From NCBI GenBank assembly GCA_035485575.1, contig DATHNW010000022.1, positions 1 to 64,000 of the forward strand: 64,000 nt of DNA. The letters are read 5' to 3'. The position numbers were made by a program, and so were the translations under genes. The stretch comes from DASRHD01 sp035485575 (GTDB lineage Bacteria > Verrucomicrobiota > Verrucomicrobiia > Opitutales > Opitutaceae). Below are positions 48,617 through 57,837 of this stretch, one piece after another. Below the pieces are notes generated by a model. The model worked only from the letters and a program-made list of their open reading frames with translations. It had not been told where the DNA came from and made no database searches. Position 1 is the stretch's first letter. The number at the start of each line of letters is the position of its first letter.

Positions 48617-51073
48617 TCAGTTTTTCCTGAGCGTGGCTTTGCTCACGCCGCTGTCTTCTGCGCTCACAGGGATGCGCATGCCATAGAAGCTGCGGTACAC
48701 AAAGACGAGGCCGACGAGAAAAATGGTCCCGCCGATGAGGTGCTTCATGCCGGGATCCTGCATGGTCACGGCGATTTCCACGGCGAGCAGTCCGAAGAGC
48801 GTGGTGAACTTGATGACCGGGTTGAGCGAAACGGACGAAGTGTCCTTGAACGGATCGCCCACCGTGTCGCCCACCACTGTCGCGGCATGCAGCGGCGTAT
48901 TTTTCATCTTCAGCTCGACCTCCACGATTTTTTTCGCGTTGTCCCAGGCGCCGCCGGCGTTGGCCATGAAAATGGCCTGAAAGAGGCCGAAGAACGCAAT
49001 CCCGATGAGGTAGCCGATGAAAAAGTAGGGATTGAAAAAGGGGAGGGCGAGGGCGAAACAAAAGACGACGACGAAGATGTTGACCATGCCGCGCTGGGCG
49101 TACTGCGTGCAGATTTTCACGACTTCCTTCGAGGCCTCGGTCGAGGCGGTGGCCGCGTCGAGTTTCATGTTTTCCTTGATGTAAACGACCGCGCGGTAGG
49201 CGCCGGTGACGACCGCCTGCGTGCTGGCGCCGGTGAACCAGTAGACGACCGAGCCGCCCATGAGCAGGCCGAACAGCGCCTCGGGGTGCACGAGGGAGAG
49301 CTTGTCGATCACGCCGCCGAAGGCCCGTTCCAGCATGAGGATGATGCCGAAAACCATGGTGGTCGCGCCGACGACGGCGGTGCCGATGAGCACCGGCTTG
49401 GCCGTGGCCTTGAAGGTGTTGCCCGCACCGTCGCCTTTCTCGAGCTGATATTTGGCGTTTTCAAAATCGGGCGTGAAGCCGAACTGCTGCTTGATTTCGT
49501 CGGCCACTCCTTTGCGCGATTCGATCTGCGAAAGTTCATAGACTGATTGGGCGTTGTCGGTCACCGGGCCGAAGCTGTCCACCGCGATCGTCACCGGGCC
49601 CATGCCGAGGAATCCGAAGGCGACGAGGCCGAAGGCGAAGATCGGCGCGGCGAACTTGATGTCCTCGGGGATCAGGCTGAGCACGGCCGGGTTCTGCGAG
49701 AAATGGTAGGCCCCGACCATGAGGATCAGGATCGTCAGGCCCTGCCAGAAGGCGGAGAAATTGCCCGCCACGAAACCGCTCAGAATATTCAGCGATGCGC
49801 CGCCCTGTCGCGACGAGGTCACGACCTCCTTCACATGGCGCGACTCGGTGCTGGTGAAAACTTTTGTGAACTCCGGGATGACGGCGCCGGCCAGCGTGCC
49901 GATCGAGATGATGGTCGAAAGCACCAGCCACAGACCGGGATGGCCGGCGAGATCGCCGAGCAGCAGATAGCTCGCGATGTAGGTGACGAGGATGGAAACG
50001 ACGGAGGTGATCCACACGAGGTTGGTGAGCGGCTGTTCGAGGTTGAAGTCCTTTGAGCCGCCATAGAGGAGCTTGCTCATGCCCTCGTTGAGGAGGTAGC
50101 TGGCGAGCGACGTCAGGATCATCAGGATGCGCATGGCGAAGAGCCAGACGATGAGCGTGGCGCAGAGCACGGGACTGGCCACGAGCGCGAGGGCGAGGAA
50201 CGCGATGAGCGCCACGCCGGTCACGCCGTAGGTCTCGAAGCCGTCGGCCGTCGGCCCGACGGAATCGCCGGCGTTGTCACCTGTACAGTCGGCGATGACG
50301 CCGGGATTGCGCGGGTCGTCCTCCGGCAGGCTGAAGACAATTTTCATCAGGTCCGCGCCGATGTCGGCGATTTTTGTGAAGATGCCGCCGCAGATGCGCA
50401 GGGCGCTGGCCCCGAGCGATTCACCGATCGCGAAGCCGATGAAGCATGGCCCGGCCAAGTCACGCGGCAGAAACGCGAGGATGCAGATCATGAAAAACAG
50501 TTCGATCGACACGAGCAGCAGGCCGACGCTCATGCCCGACCGGAGCGGGATGGCCAGCGTGGCGAGTGGGCTGCCGCGCAACGCGGAGAAGGCCGTGCGC
50601 GAATTGGCCACGGTGTTGATGCGGATGCCGAACCAGGCCACGCCGTAGCTGCCCAGGATGCCGAGCACCGACGCGGCGAGGATGACGGCGACGTTGCCGG
50701 CCGACTGATGGGTGAGCCCGCCGAAATAGTAAGCCATGCAGATGGCGATGAGCCCCCACAGCCCGATGAGAAACTTGCCCTGCTGACCGAGGTAGGTCTT
50801 GCATGTCTCCCAGATGATGTTGGAGACGGCGCTCATCGTGCTGTGCACCGGCAGGTTTTTGGTCTGCACGTACTGCCACCAGCCGAAAAGAACCCCGATC
50901 GCGCAGACCACGAGACCGAGCATGAGCAGGGCGGGCCCGTTCAGCACGCCATGAAAGAACGATACCGCATTCAGGTCGGGGATTTTGATGTCGGTTTCAC
51001 TGGCGCGGAGCGATGGAACGGCAAGCGCGGCGCAGGCCACTGCGCCCGACAACTGGAGTTTGCGAAGGGTCAT
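48617..51073 (-). CDS. hppA: Membrane-bound ion-translocating pyrophosphatase
   Basis: 818 residues, about 16 membrane segments. It has the M-PPase motifs GGIFTKIADIGADLMK...PEDDPRNPGVIADCTGDNAGDSVGPTADGFE and ANAGGAWDNAKK, with substrate/Mg aspartates including those in DTVGDPFKDTSS. Hydrolyses pyrophosphate and pumps H+ and/or Na+ across the inner membrane. The GDNAGDSVGPTADGFE version differs from the classic GDNVGD...GADLYESY H+-pump form and is the type seen in Na+-transporting or dual pumps. N-terminal signal-like segment (AVACAALAVPSLRA). The ion cannot be decided by eye. Confidence 0.92.
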   Translation of the reverse strand: MTLRKLQLSGAVACAALAVPSLRASETDIKIPDLNAVSFFHGVLNGPALLMLGLVVCAIGVLFGWWQYVQTKNLPVHSTMSAVSNIIWETCKTYLGQQGKFLIGLWGLIAICMAYYFGGLTHQSAGNVAVILAASVLGILGSYGVAWFGIRINTVANSRTAFSALRGSPLATLAIPLRSGMSVGLLLVSIELFFMICILAFLPRDLAGPCFIGFAIGESLGASALRICGGIFTKIADIGADLMKIVFSLPEDDPRNPGVIADCTGDNAGDSVGPTADGFETYGVTGVALIAFLALALVASPVLCATLIVWLFAMRILMILTSLASYLLNEGMSKLLYGGSKDFNLEQPLTNLVWITSVVSILVTYIASYLLLGDLAGHPGLWLVLSTIISIGTLAGAVIPEFTKVFTSTESRHVKEVVTSSRQGGASLNILSGFVAGNFSAFWQGLTILILMVGAYHFSQNPAVLSLIPEDIKFAAPIFAFGLVAFGFLGMGPVTIAVDSFGPVTDNAQSVYELSQIESRKGVADEIKQQFGFTPDFENAKYQLEKGDGAGNTFKATAKPVLIGTAVVGATTMVFGIILMLERAFGGVIDKLSLVHPEALFGLLMGGSVVYWFTGASTQAVVTGAYRAVVYIKENMKLDAATASTEASKEVVKICTQYAQRGMVNIFVVVFCFALALPFFNPYFFIGYLIGIAFFGLFQAIFMANAGGAWDNAKKIVEVELKMKNTPLHAATVVGDTVGDPFKDTSSVSLNPVIKFTTLFGLLAVEIAVTMQDPGMKHLIGGTIFLVGLVFVYRSFYGMRIPVSAEDSGVSKATLRKN

Positions 51074-51153
51074 GGGAGACAGGGGTTAGCTGCTGGGTCT
51101 GGCAAAGCGGAGTGGGGCTCGCGAGCCAATTCTGGCCAAACAGGGCTGGGTAT

Positions 51154-52695
51154 TTATCCTCGGATGCCGTGACGCTCGGCGAGAATCTGCCGCGTGCGGA
51201 CCGTCTCCCTGGCGAGTCGCGCGGCGTCCCAGTCCAGCGTGGCGGCGGCCAGCGCCGCCAGCTTGGAAAATTCTTCTTCGTTTAAAAATCCATAGAGCGC
51301 GAGCGGCGTGCGGCGCAGCAGGAGATCGTCAAGATGCACGACGGCCTCGGTCGTCAGGATTTTTTTCAGCGCGGCTTTATCCGCATAATCTGGCTCGGGT
51401 TCGCGGCCGCCGATGGCGAGATCGCGTGAGTCGGCACGGCGTGCGCGACCGAGCTGAACGAAGAGCTGGTCGGCGACCTGTTCGGCGAAGGCGCGGAAGG
51501 TGGTCCATTTGCCGCCGACGAGCGCGTAAACCGGCCAGGGTCGCGTGGCGGTTGCCGGCAAAACCTCGCAATGATGGTTGCGGCTGATGCGGCCGGTGAA
51601 GCCGTCGGCGGTGCGCGGCAGCGGTCGCACGCCGCAAAAATGCGACACGATGTGCTCGCGGCCGACACGCAATGCGGGAAAGACATGGCTGACGGAGTCA
51701 AGGATGTAGCCGATCTCGTGCTCGTCGCACACAGCCTGCTCAGGATCGTCGATGCGCAGGTCGGTCGTGCCGACGAGCACCTTGCCATGAAGGGGAAAAA
51801 ACAGGCAGATGCGGCCGTCTTCGTTTTCAAAAAAAAGCTGTTCCCCCTGCGTGGCCGCGAAAAGCTCCGCGTGATCGAGCACGAGGTGAGAACCCTTGGT
51901 GCCACCGATGAAAGCGCTCTTTTGACCGAGTGCGGCGTCGGCGAGATCGATCCATGCGCCGGTGGCGTTGACGACCAGGCGCGGCCGCACGCGCAGCTCT
52001 GAGCCGCTTTCTGTTTCGCTCAGTACGACGTCGCCGCCCTCCGTGCGCATGGCACCGCAATAATTAAGTGCGAGCGCGCCGGGGTGCAGCGCGCAGGCGT
52101 CGTCGATCAGTTCGAGGCAGAGACGCTCGGGCAGTGCGACCCACGCGTCGTAATAGGTCGCGGTGCAGACAATGCCGGGATGGAGCTGCGGCCGCTTGCG
52201 CAAGGCCGCGGCCCGCGAGGCAAATTTGTGCCGGGGCAGCACCCGGTCGCGCCCAGCGAAAAGATCGTAGAGCATGAGGCCGACCTTGATGAGCACCGCG
52301 CCACGCTTGGAGGGGCTTTCATTGGTGCCGAAAAACTTTTGCGCGGCGTTGGCGAAGCCCGACCAGCGGGAGAAAATCGGGATCGTCGTCGGCAGCGGCT
52401 TGACGGCGTGGGGAGCGTTTTTAAGCAGACGATTGCGCTCATGGAGTGCCTCGCGCACGAGGTGGAATTCGCCGTTCTCCAGATAGCGCAGTCCGCCATG
52501 GATCATGCGCGACGAGGCCGAGGTGGCGCCGGCGGCGAAGTCGGCCTTGTCCACGAGCAGTGCGTCGACCCCGTTGAGCGCGAGCTCGCGTAAAAGACCG
52601 GCGCCATTGATGCCGCCGCCAAGGATGAGCACGTCGGTTGCAAAGGGCTGCGCCTGGCGCAGGCGGGCGAGGGTGGAGGCGCGATCGAGATGCAT
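51154..52695 (-). CDS. glpD: Glycerol-3-phosphate dehydrogenase (FAD, aerobic type)
   Basis: 513 residues from ATG 52695; the longer frame upstream is not part of it. FAD-binding GGGINGAGLLRELALNG, MIHGGLRYLENGEFHLVREALHER, VVNATGAWIDLAD, GTKGSHLVLDH, GGKWTTFRAFAEQVAD, all diagnostic. Oxidises sn-glycerol-3-phosphate to dihydroxyacetone phosphate, feeding electrons to quinone, peripheral on the inner membrane. It is 52 bp downstream of the alpha-galactosidase gene and 80 bp upstream of the pyrophosphatase, all minus, so cotranscription is possible. Confidence 0.95.
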   Translation of the reverse strand: MHLDRASTLARLRQAQPFATDVLILGGGINGAGLLRELALNGVDALLVDKADFAAGATSASSRMIHGGLRYLENGEFHLVREALHERNRLLKNAPHAVKPLPTTIPIFSRWSGFANAAQKFFGTNESPSKRGAVLIKVGLMLYDLFAGRDRVLPRHKFASRAAALRKRPQLHPGIVCTATYYDAWVALPERLCLELIDDACALHPGALALNYCGAMRTEGGDVVLSETESGSELRVRPRLVVNATGAWIDLADAALGQKSAFIGGTKGSHLVLDHAELFAATQGEQLFFENEDGRICLFFPLHGKVLVGTTDLRIDDPEQAVCDEHEIGYILDSVSHVFPALRVGREHIVSHFCGVRPLPRTADGFTGRISRNHHCEVLPATATRPWPVYALVGGKWTTFRAFAEQVADQLFVQLGRARRADSRDLAIGGREPEPDYADKAALKKILTTEAVVHLDDLLLRRTPLALYGFLNEEEFSKLAALAAATLDWDAARLARETVRTRQILAERHGIRG

Positions 52696-52747
52696 GGTGG
52701 CGGAAGGGAAGCTGCGCGCGTGCGCAGGGGCCCAGGGGCACCCCTGC

Positions 52748-55048
52748 TTATTTGAAGCGTACAGCCCAGGCAATCTCGCCGCTTTCCGGTGCGGCGAGTT
52801 TGATGCGAATGAGATCGCGTTCCTGCTTGAGCGTGGCGGGGACGCTGGCGTTGTGGTCGGTGGGCGCGATTTCAACCGAGTCGACCGCCCACGCGGCATG
52901 GCTGGCGGCGATTCTCAGCTCGTAGGGGTCGCTGCCGACCACCTTGCTGCGACCACGCAGGGTCTTGGTCGATGCGTCCCAGGTTTCATCCAGTACATCC
53001 ACGATGCCCTGTGTGATGTGCCGCGACGTGCTGAGAAGTTGCGGGTGGCTTTGCTCCGGCCGGACGGCGAGCACCACGCATGACCGTGGAGGCACGGTGA
53101 GCCGGAGCCGGTCCTGCATGGCGGGAGCCGAAGCATTTTTCCAGTAATCGAACGCCGCGTAGCGCACGCCGGCGGTGAGACCGAGGCGGTCGAGCGGGTA
53201 ATCGATCCTGGCCGGCGTGTCGTCCCAGTTGAACACACCGATGACATCGCGGCGAACGGGTGTCCGGGTGTCGGTGAGCAGCCAGAGACGCGGGATGGCC
53301 TGCTCGAACAGGTCGGCGGGACGCGGGTGCAGGCCATGGCCGGGCATGGTGCGCTTGAGGATGTCCAGCCGCTCGGGCGGCAGGCCGGGCAGCCACTCGC
53401 TGCTGAGATTCAGCTGCCCGCTGAGCGCGACCCATGAGCAGAGCGCGCGGGATTGCTCAAGGGGCACGCTGGCCCGCACATAAACGGGGTCGGGGTCGTT
53501 GTACCAGACGCGGCCGTTTAAAAAATAATAGCGTGAGCCGAAGGTCGGGCCGCGCAGCATGTTCTCCCAGTTCGCCTTGTTGTCCGGCCCGATGCGCATC
53601 GCGTCGACCAGGCCCATCGCCGCGCCGAGGATCCGCATGTTCTGCGGGGTGTTGCAGCCGAGGATGAACGCCTCGCCGCCGGCCGTCTCGCGCAGCAGCT
53701 TGAGGCCGTCGCGGAAGGCCTCGACGTTGGTCTTGTCCGGATCATGGAAGACGGCGTCGCCCATGCCGTCGTCTTTGTATCCACTATTTACATACATGAG
53801 CTTCGTGCCGGTGCCGGTCCAGAGCCCGTCCACCTTGAGGTAGCGGAAGCCCCAGTCGTGCACGATGCGCTGCACCGTGTCGCGCAGGTGCTCGCGCGCG
53901 CCGGGGTTGGTCAGATCGAGGCACGTGCCGCCCCATTGCGTTTCATAGGGCTCGCCCTGGTTGTTCTTCACGAACCAGTCCTGATGGTCCTTGAAAAACG
54001 GATCGTAGGAGGTGCCGGCGAAGGGCATGAACCAGAGGCCGGGCGTGAGGCCGAGCGTGCGGAGATGGTCGGCGGCGGCCTTCATGCCGCTGGGGTAGGG
54101 TCCGGCGGGGTTGTGCGTGGTGAAGTTTCGCTTCGGCCCGTTTTTGGACACGCCAGCCTGCCAGTGATCGTCGATCTGCACGACGGAAAAGCCGAAGGGC
54201 GCGAGATTTTTGGCCGCAAAATCGGCCAGTTTCGCGAGGTGCTGCTCGTCGGCGGCTTCGCCATAGGGCTCGGAATACCAGGTGCAGTAGCCGACGGGTT
54301 GCGGATGCAGCTGGACATGGCGTTCAGCGGCGACCGCGTCGGCCCAGGCCTCCAGGCCCAGCCGTGCATCGTCGAAATAGCCGATGGCGAAGGTTTCGAG
54401 CTCCTCCGTCTGGCCGGCGGCCAGCGGCAGGCGGCCATAGTCGATCCGGGCGGCCAGCCGCACGCGGTTGTTTTCAACGGAGGAAAACACGATGCCGCTG
54501 CCTCGTGCATCGGTGAGCCAGCCGGCGACGATGCCATGCCGGCTCTGCGGATCGGCGAGGGCGAGCCAGACGTAACTGCCGGGATTTTTGCCGGGCGGCA
54601 GCAGGCCGCCGGTGCCGAGCGTCGTCAGCTCGGCGGCCGGCCGGCCGAGTCCGGCCATGGCCTGCCACGGCTGGACACTGCGGATGACCCTGGCTTCCGG
54701 TCCGCCGTTGTGCAGTGCGGTGCGAAAAAGCGCGAAAGGCAGATCGGGGAAAAGTTCGACCGTATCGCGGCCGCCGTCCGCGCGGGTGACAACTATCGCC
54801 TGGCCAGTGCCGAAAACCGGATGCTGGATGTTCACGACCGAGGGGGTGCCTCCCTCAGGGCCAAACTGTCCGTCGGTCAGAAACGCCTGCGGCGATGTTT
54901 GCGTGGCGACGGAAAAGCGGCCGGAGGCCGGATCATACTGCACCCGCAGCACGGCATTTTTGATCGTCACCGGTTGGTCCTCAGCAAAGGCGGGCAGGCC
55001 CGCAAATATGAGCATCAGGCAAAACGAGGCGAGCAGCGGGGATTTCAT
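52748..55048 (-). CDS. Exported clan-D alpha-galactosidase (GH36/GH27-like)
   Basis: 766 residues with a signal peptide (MKSPLLASFCLMLIFAGLPAFA). A beta-rich N-domain, then a TIM barrel: VVQIDDHWQ, FAGTSYDPF, nucleophile Asp in FRYLKVDGLW (about 406), acid/base Asp in MRIGPDN (about 488). A C-terminal beta domain follows. Cleaves alpha-linked galactose or related sugars outside the cytoplasm. galK exists at 8386-9525 for use of the product. Some GH36-like enzymes have other glycoside targets. Confidence 0.85.
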   Translation of the reverse strand: MKSPLLASFCLMLIFAGLPAFAEDQPVTIKNAVLRVQYDPASGRFSVATQTSPQAFLTDGQFGPEGGTPSVVNIQHPVFGTGQAIVVTRADGGRDTVELFPDLPFALFRTALHNGGPEARVIRSVQPWQAMAGLGRPAAELTTLGTGGLLPPGKNPGSYVWLALADPQSRHGIVAGWLTDARGSGIVFSSVENNRVRLAARIDYGRLPLAAGQTEELETFAIGYFDDARLGLEAWADAVAAERHVQLHPQPVGYCTWYSEPYGEAADEQHLAKLADFAAKNLAPFGFSVVQIDDHWQAGVSKNGPKRNFTTHNPAGPYPSGMKAAADHLRTLGLTPGLWFMPFAGTSYDPFFKDHQDWFVKNNQGEPYETQWGGTCLDLTNPGAREHLRDTVQRIVHDWGFRYLKVDGLWTGTGTKLMYVNSGYKDDGMGDAVFHDPDKTNVEAFRDGLKLLRETAGGEAFILGCNTPQNMRILGAAMGLVDAMRIGPDNKANWENMLRGPTFGSRYYFLNGRVWYNDPDPVYVRASVPLEQSRALCSWVALSGQLNLSSEWLPGLPPERLDILKRTMPGHGLHPRPADLFEQAIPRLWLLTDTRTPVRRDVIGVFNWDDTPARIDYPLDRLGLTAGVRYAAFDYWKNASAPAMQDRLRLTVPPRSCVVLAVRPEQSHPQLLSTSRHITQGIVDVLDETWDASTKTLRGRSKVVGSDPYELRIAASHAAWAVDSVEIAPTDHNASVPATLKQERDLIRIKLAAPESGEIAWAVRFK

Positions 55049-55411
55049 GGGCGGAGTGCATCAGGCCGGAGTGCCGAAAAGATCGGCGGCATATGGCAGG
55101 AAAGTGAGACCGCTGGCGCAGGCCGATGCAATTCACAAGGTGACCATGCCTGCACGGCTTCGGTCATCGTCGTCCGACTGTCATCCGGGGTGTCAGGGTT
55201 CATATGTGGTGCCCGGGACCGGACTCGAAATTGCGATTTTCGCCAACAAGGGGTTTATGCACTGCTTTAATTTTGGTTTGTGTGCGCAGTGCTATCGGCG
55301 CTTTCTCCCCGTTGGAAGTAACAGGCCTATAAATTGAAAACGCGGGACGGATTATTGGCGAATGCCTTGGATGGATAAAGAACGGTCTTTCTGTAACTGC
55401 CGCACGCATAC
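55049..55411. promoter_or_regulatory. Gene-free region containing a tRNA-Leu fragment and an inverted repeat
   Basis: 363 bp between the alpha-galactosidase start and the YfhO gene. Besides the tRNA-Leu 3' fragment (55207-55229) it holds the inverted repeat GCACTGC...GCAGTGC (about 55259-55293). No gene is supported. Presumably it contains the divergent promoters. Confidence 0.5.
55207..55229 (-). repeat. 23-bp copy of the tRNA-Leu(UAA) 3' end (att-like repeat)
   Basis: TGGTGCCCGGGACCGGACTCGAA is identical to 57674-57696, the acceptor/T-arm and CCA end of tRNA-Leu. The bases beyond (ATTGCGAT...) do not continue as a tRNA, so this is a fragment, not a gene. It is in direct orientation with the intact tRNA 2.47 kb away, the arrangement left by integration or duplication at a tRNA 3' end. 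Confidence 0.8.
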
Positions 55412-57664
55412 ATGGAGCAAAGTCAACCCAGGTTAAGTGGCCATCGCATCGTCTGTTGGCTGATGAGCGATGGGGGCATCTCGTTCATACTTGCACTGGC
55501 TATCTCGATTGTGCTTCTCGGCATGCAGCCGCCTATCACCCAGGCCGTGGACTATCGGTTAATGCACCGATTTTATAAATTTTATCTGCGTACGACAATT
55601 TTGTCGGGTGAATTGCCACTATGGAACCCCTACATCGCATTGGGGCGGCCGTTTCTGGCTGACAGTGAAACCGCGACATTTTATCCCCCTAACTGGATTT
55701 TCATCCTACTGCCGGAGACGCCGGCATTGTTTGGCTTTCTCACTTTTCATTTTTGGCTCGCGGCGTTTTTTGTCATCAAACTCGCGCGGCGCTGGGGAGC
55801 GCCGCACATTGCAGCTATTGTCCTGGCGTTTGTATGGCTGGCCAGCGGGCCTGTCCTTGGCCGGCTGGAAGGCGGCCTGCTCGGGTATTTTTGCGGACTG
55901 GCCTACTGGCCGTGCCTTTTCTACCTCGCTGAGCGTTTGCGAGAAAGACTTTGCTGGCAGCACTGGATGGCATTGGTGGTGGCGGTGAGCGGAAGCTTTC
56001 TCGGTGGGCACCCTCAATGCTTTTGGCTCATCGGGGTGGCGCTAAGCCTCTATCTCGTGGGCGCGCATCTTGAATCGCCATGGCCGAAAAACGCACTGCG
56101 CTGTGCATTATGCCTTGGTGCGCTTGCGGGCGCATACGCATTCGCTCTGTTGCTTTGCGCAGTGCAATTGCTGCCAACCGTAGACCTCGCACTGCAAGGT
56201 AATCGTACTGAGCCAAGTATTGGATTTTCCTCATATCTTTCCATGGGCTGGGCCTCGCTTACCTCTTTTTTTGTATCCCAGCCCATTATGGAAGGCTGGC
56301 CGGATTCAAATCTACATATTGGTGTCATTTGCACATTGGCAGGTCTTATTGGCCTTGGCCGATGGCGCGACGTCCGTGTGCGTGGTTTATGGCTCATGGG
56401 CGCTGTTGGCTTTGTCTTGGCGCTCGGCCAGCGCACGCCATTGTTTGTCATGATGTTCCATATTCTTCCCGGAATGGGCCTATTCCGGGTGCCGGGCCGT
56501 TATGCCACTTTTTCCGTTTGGGCTCTTCTCATGGCTGCAGTGATCGCCTGGAGAGATGGAAGGGTGCCTTTGCGGAAGGCCATGGCCGTATTGATCCTGC
56601 TGATGGCCGGTACAGCTTATGTCATATGGGCTGGCGATGAGCCCGGCCATAGCGCGCTCGTCATTGCGGTTCTGCTGACAGGGCTTGCGTTATTGGCAGT
56701 ATGGCATTCCCGGTGCGCAGTCATAGTGGTCGGACCAGCGGGCCGGAGCATGCTGCTTGCCTTGATATGTATTAATTCGGCGGCAGGCGCTGTGGACATG
56801 TGGTCCTACTATCAACACGGTGGAGTGAGCCGGAAAGGAGCGAAGATTGCCGATGCAGGAGCGAAGATGGTCGATATATTGCAGAAAAAGAACCTCTACC
56901 TGCCCAATGGCGTGCCGCCGCGGTTGTTTGTGCCATCTTACTTCGCGCAAGCCGGCGGTGACATCAAATATAGCTTTAGCAGCGTGGCTGGCTATGGAGC
57001 ACTCACTTCGATGCGGGTTTGGTCTTACTTGTATGCTGGCACTGGCTTGCCGGTGGAATTTCTTCAGAACACTTATTTATCGAATGATGCGTATCGTGCC
57101 GGACCGTTTCCATTTCCCGGCATGAACATTGTTGCAGGCTGGCGCAACGGTTCACCAGGGGGCCTCTTCTTCAATCCGCATCCCGGGGAGCGGGCCTATT
57201 TGATTTATGCATGGGAACAAGTGCCTGACTGGGCATCGGCCTTGCGACGTATGGTGCGGGATCACGTTGATCCCATGAAACTCGCTTTGCTCGAGGCACC
57301 GGCCACAGGCCCGGCGGTGACGGCTGGAGATGTTGACGGCAACGAGACAGTCATCGATGCATTTCATCGCAATTCGATCGAGATGCATGTGCGCAGTCCG
57401 CAACCGGCGCTCCTGATTGTTGCGGAGGCTTGGTATCCAGGCTGGCGTGCGACCGTCAATGGCGTGCCGGCCGAGGTGCTTCCCGCTAACGTCTGGATGC
57501 GGGCCGTGCGTGTACCTGCGGGCGAAAGCCGGGTTAAAATGTATTATCTCGAACCAAGCTTAGCACTTGGCGCAGCTATTAGCTTGGGCGCGCTGTTGGT
57601 GCTGGCGGCTGTTGGCTGGCGACTGCATCGAAAGAAATTGGCTGCGAGTGGAGGATTGCCGTGA
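55412..57664 (+). CDS. YfhO-family membrane protein (GT-C-like), copy 1
   Basis: 750 residues with about 12 membrane segments and a C-terminal soluble region (VVAEAWYPGWRATVNGVPAEVLPANVWMRAVRVPAG) diagnostic for YfhO-type proteins. YfhO (Bacillus) is implicated in glycosylation of lipoteichoic acid; homologs are GT-C-like polytopic transferases. Base composition is visibly less GC-rich than the flanking genes. The gene lies wholly between the tRNA-Leu fragment and the intact tRNA-Leu, ending 9 bp before the latter. A close paralog starts at 61932. Signs of a moved or duplicated gene. Confidence 0.85.
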   Translation: MEQSQPRLSGHRIVCWLMSDGGISFILALAISIVLLGMQPPITQAVDYRLMHRFYKFYLRTTILSGELPLWNPYIALGRPFLADSETATFYPPNWIFILLPETPALFGFLTFHFWLAAFFVIKLARRWGAPHIAAIVLAFVWLASGPVLGRLEGGLLGYFCGLAYWPCLFYLAERLRERLCWQHWMALVVAVSGSFLGGHPQCFWLIGVALSLYLVGAHLESPWPKNALRCALCLGALAGAYAFALLLCAVQLLPTVDLALQGNRTEPSIGFSSYLSMGWASLTSFFVSQPIMEGWPDSNLHIGVICTLAGLIGLGRWRDVRVRGLWLMGAVGFVLALGQRTPLFVMMFHILPGMGLFRVPGRYATFSVWALLMAAVIAWRDGRVPLRKAMAVLILLMAGTAYVIWAGDEPGHSALVIAVLLTGLALLAVWHSRCAVIVVGPAGRSMLLALICINSAAGAVDMWSYYQHGGVSRKGAKIADAGAKMVDILQKKNLYLPNGVPPRLFVPSYFAQAGGDIKYSFSSVAGYGALTSMRVWSYLYAGTGLPVEFLQNTYLSNDAYRAGPFPFPGMNIVAGWRNGSPGGLFFNPHPGERAYLIYAWEQVPDWASALRRMVRDHVDPMKLALLEAPATGPAVTAGDVDGNETVIDAFHRNSIEMHVRSPQPALLIVAEAWYPGWRATVNGVPAEVLPANVWMRAVRVPAGESRVKMYYLEPSLALGAAISLGALLVLAAVGWRLHRKKLAASGGLP

Positions 57665-57673
57665 AGGCCGATC

Positions 57674-57759
57674 TGGTGCCCGGGACCGGACTCGAACCGG
57701 CACGACCTTGCGGCCAAGGGATTTTAAGTCCCCAGCGTCTGCCATTCCGCCACCCGGGC
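57674..57759 (-). tRNA. tRNA-Leu (anticodon UAA)
   Basis: 86 nt read on the minus strand: GCCCGGG acceptor, D-arm, anticodon arm GGGGACTTAAAATCCC with loop CTTAAAA (anticodon TAA), a variable arm CTTGGCCGCAAGGTCG, T-arm GGTTCGAGTCC, then CCCGGGCACCA. The encoded CCA is present. Class-II tRNA with long variable arm as expected for leucine. The preceding YfhO gene ends just 9 bp from its 3' end; a 23-bp fragment of this tRNA recurs at 55207. Confidence 0.95.
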
Positions 57760-57837
57760 GCACGGCATGCGGCCATCGTTATGAGCGTGCGCCCGAGCGT
57801 CAATCACGCCGGCGTGCCCTTGCCTTGGAAATGAACC

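Noticed and set aside
55207..55290. A second tRNA gene at 55207
   Set aside because: Only the last 23 nt match tRNA-Leu; the D-arm, anticodon arm and 5' acceptor strand cannot be formed from the adjacent sequence.
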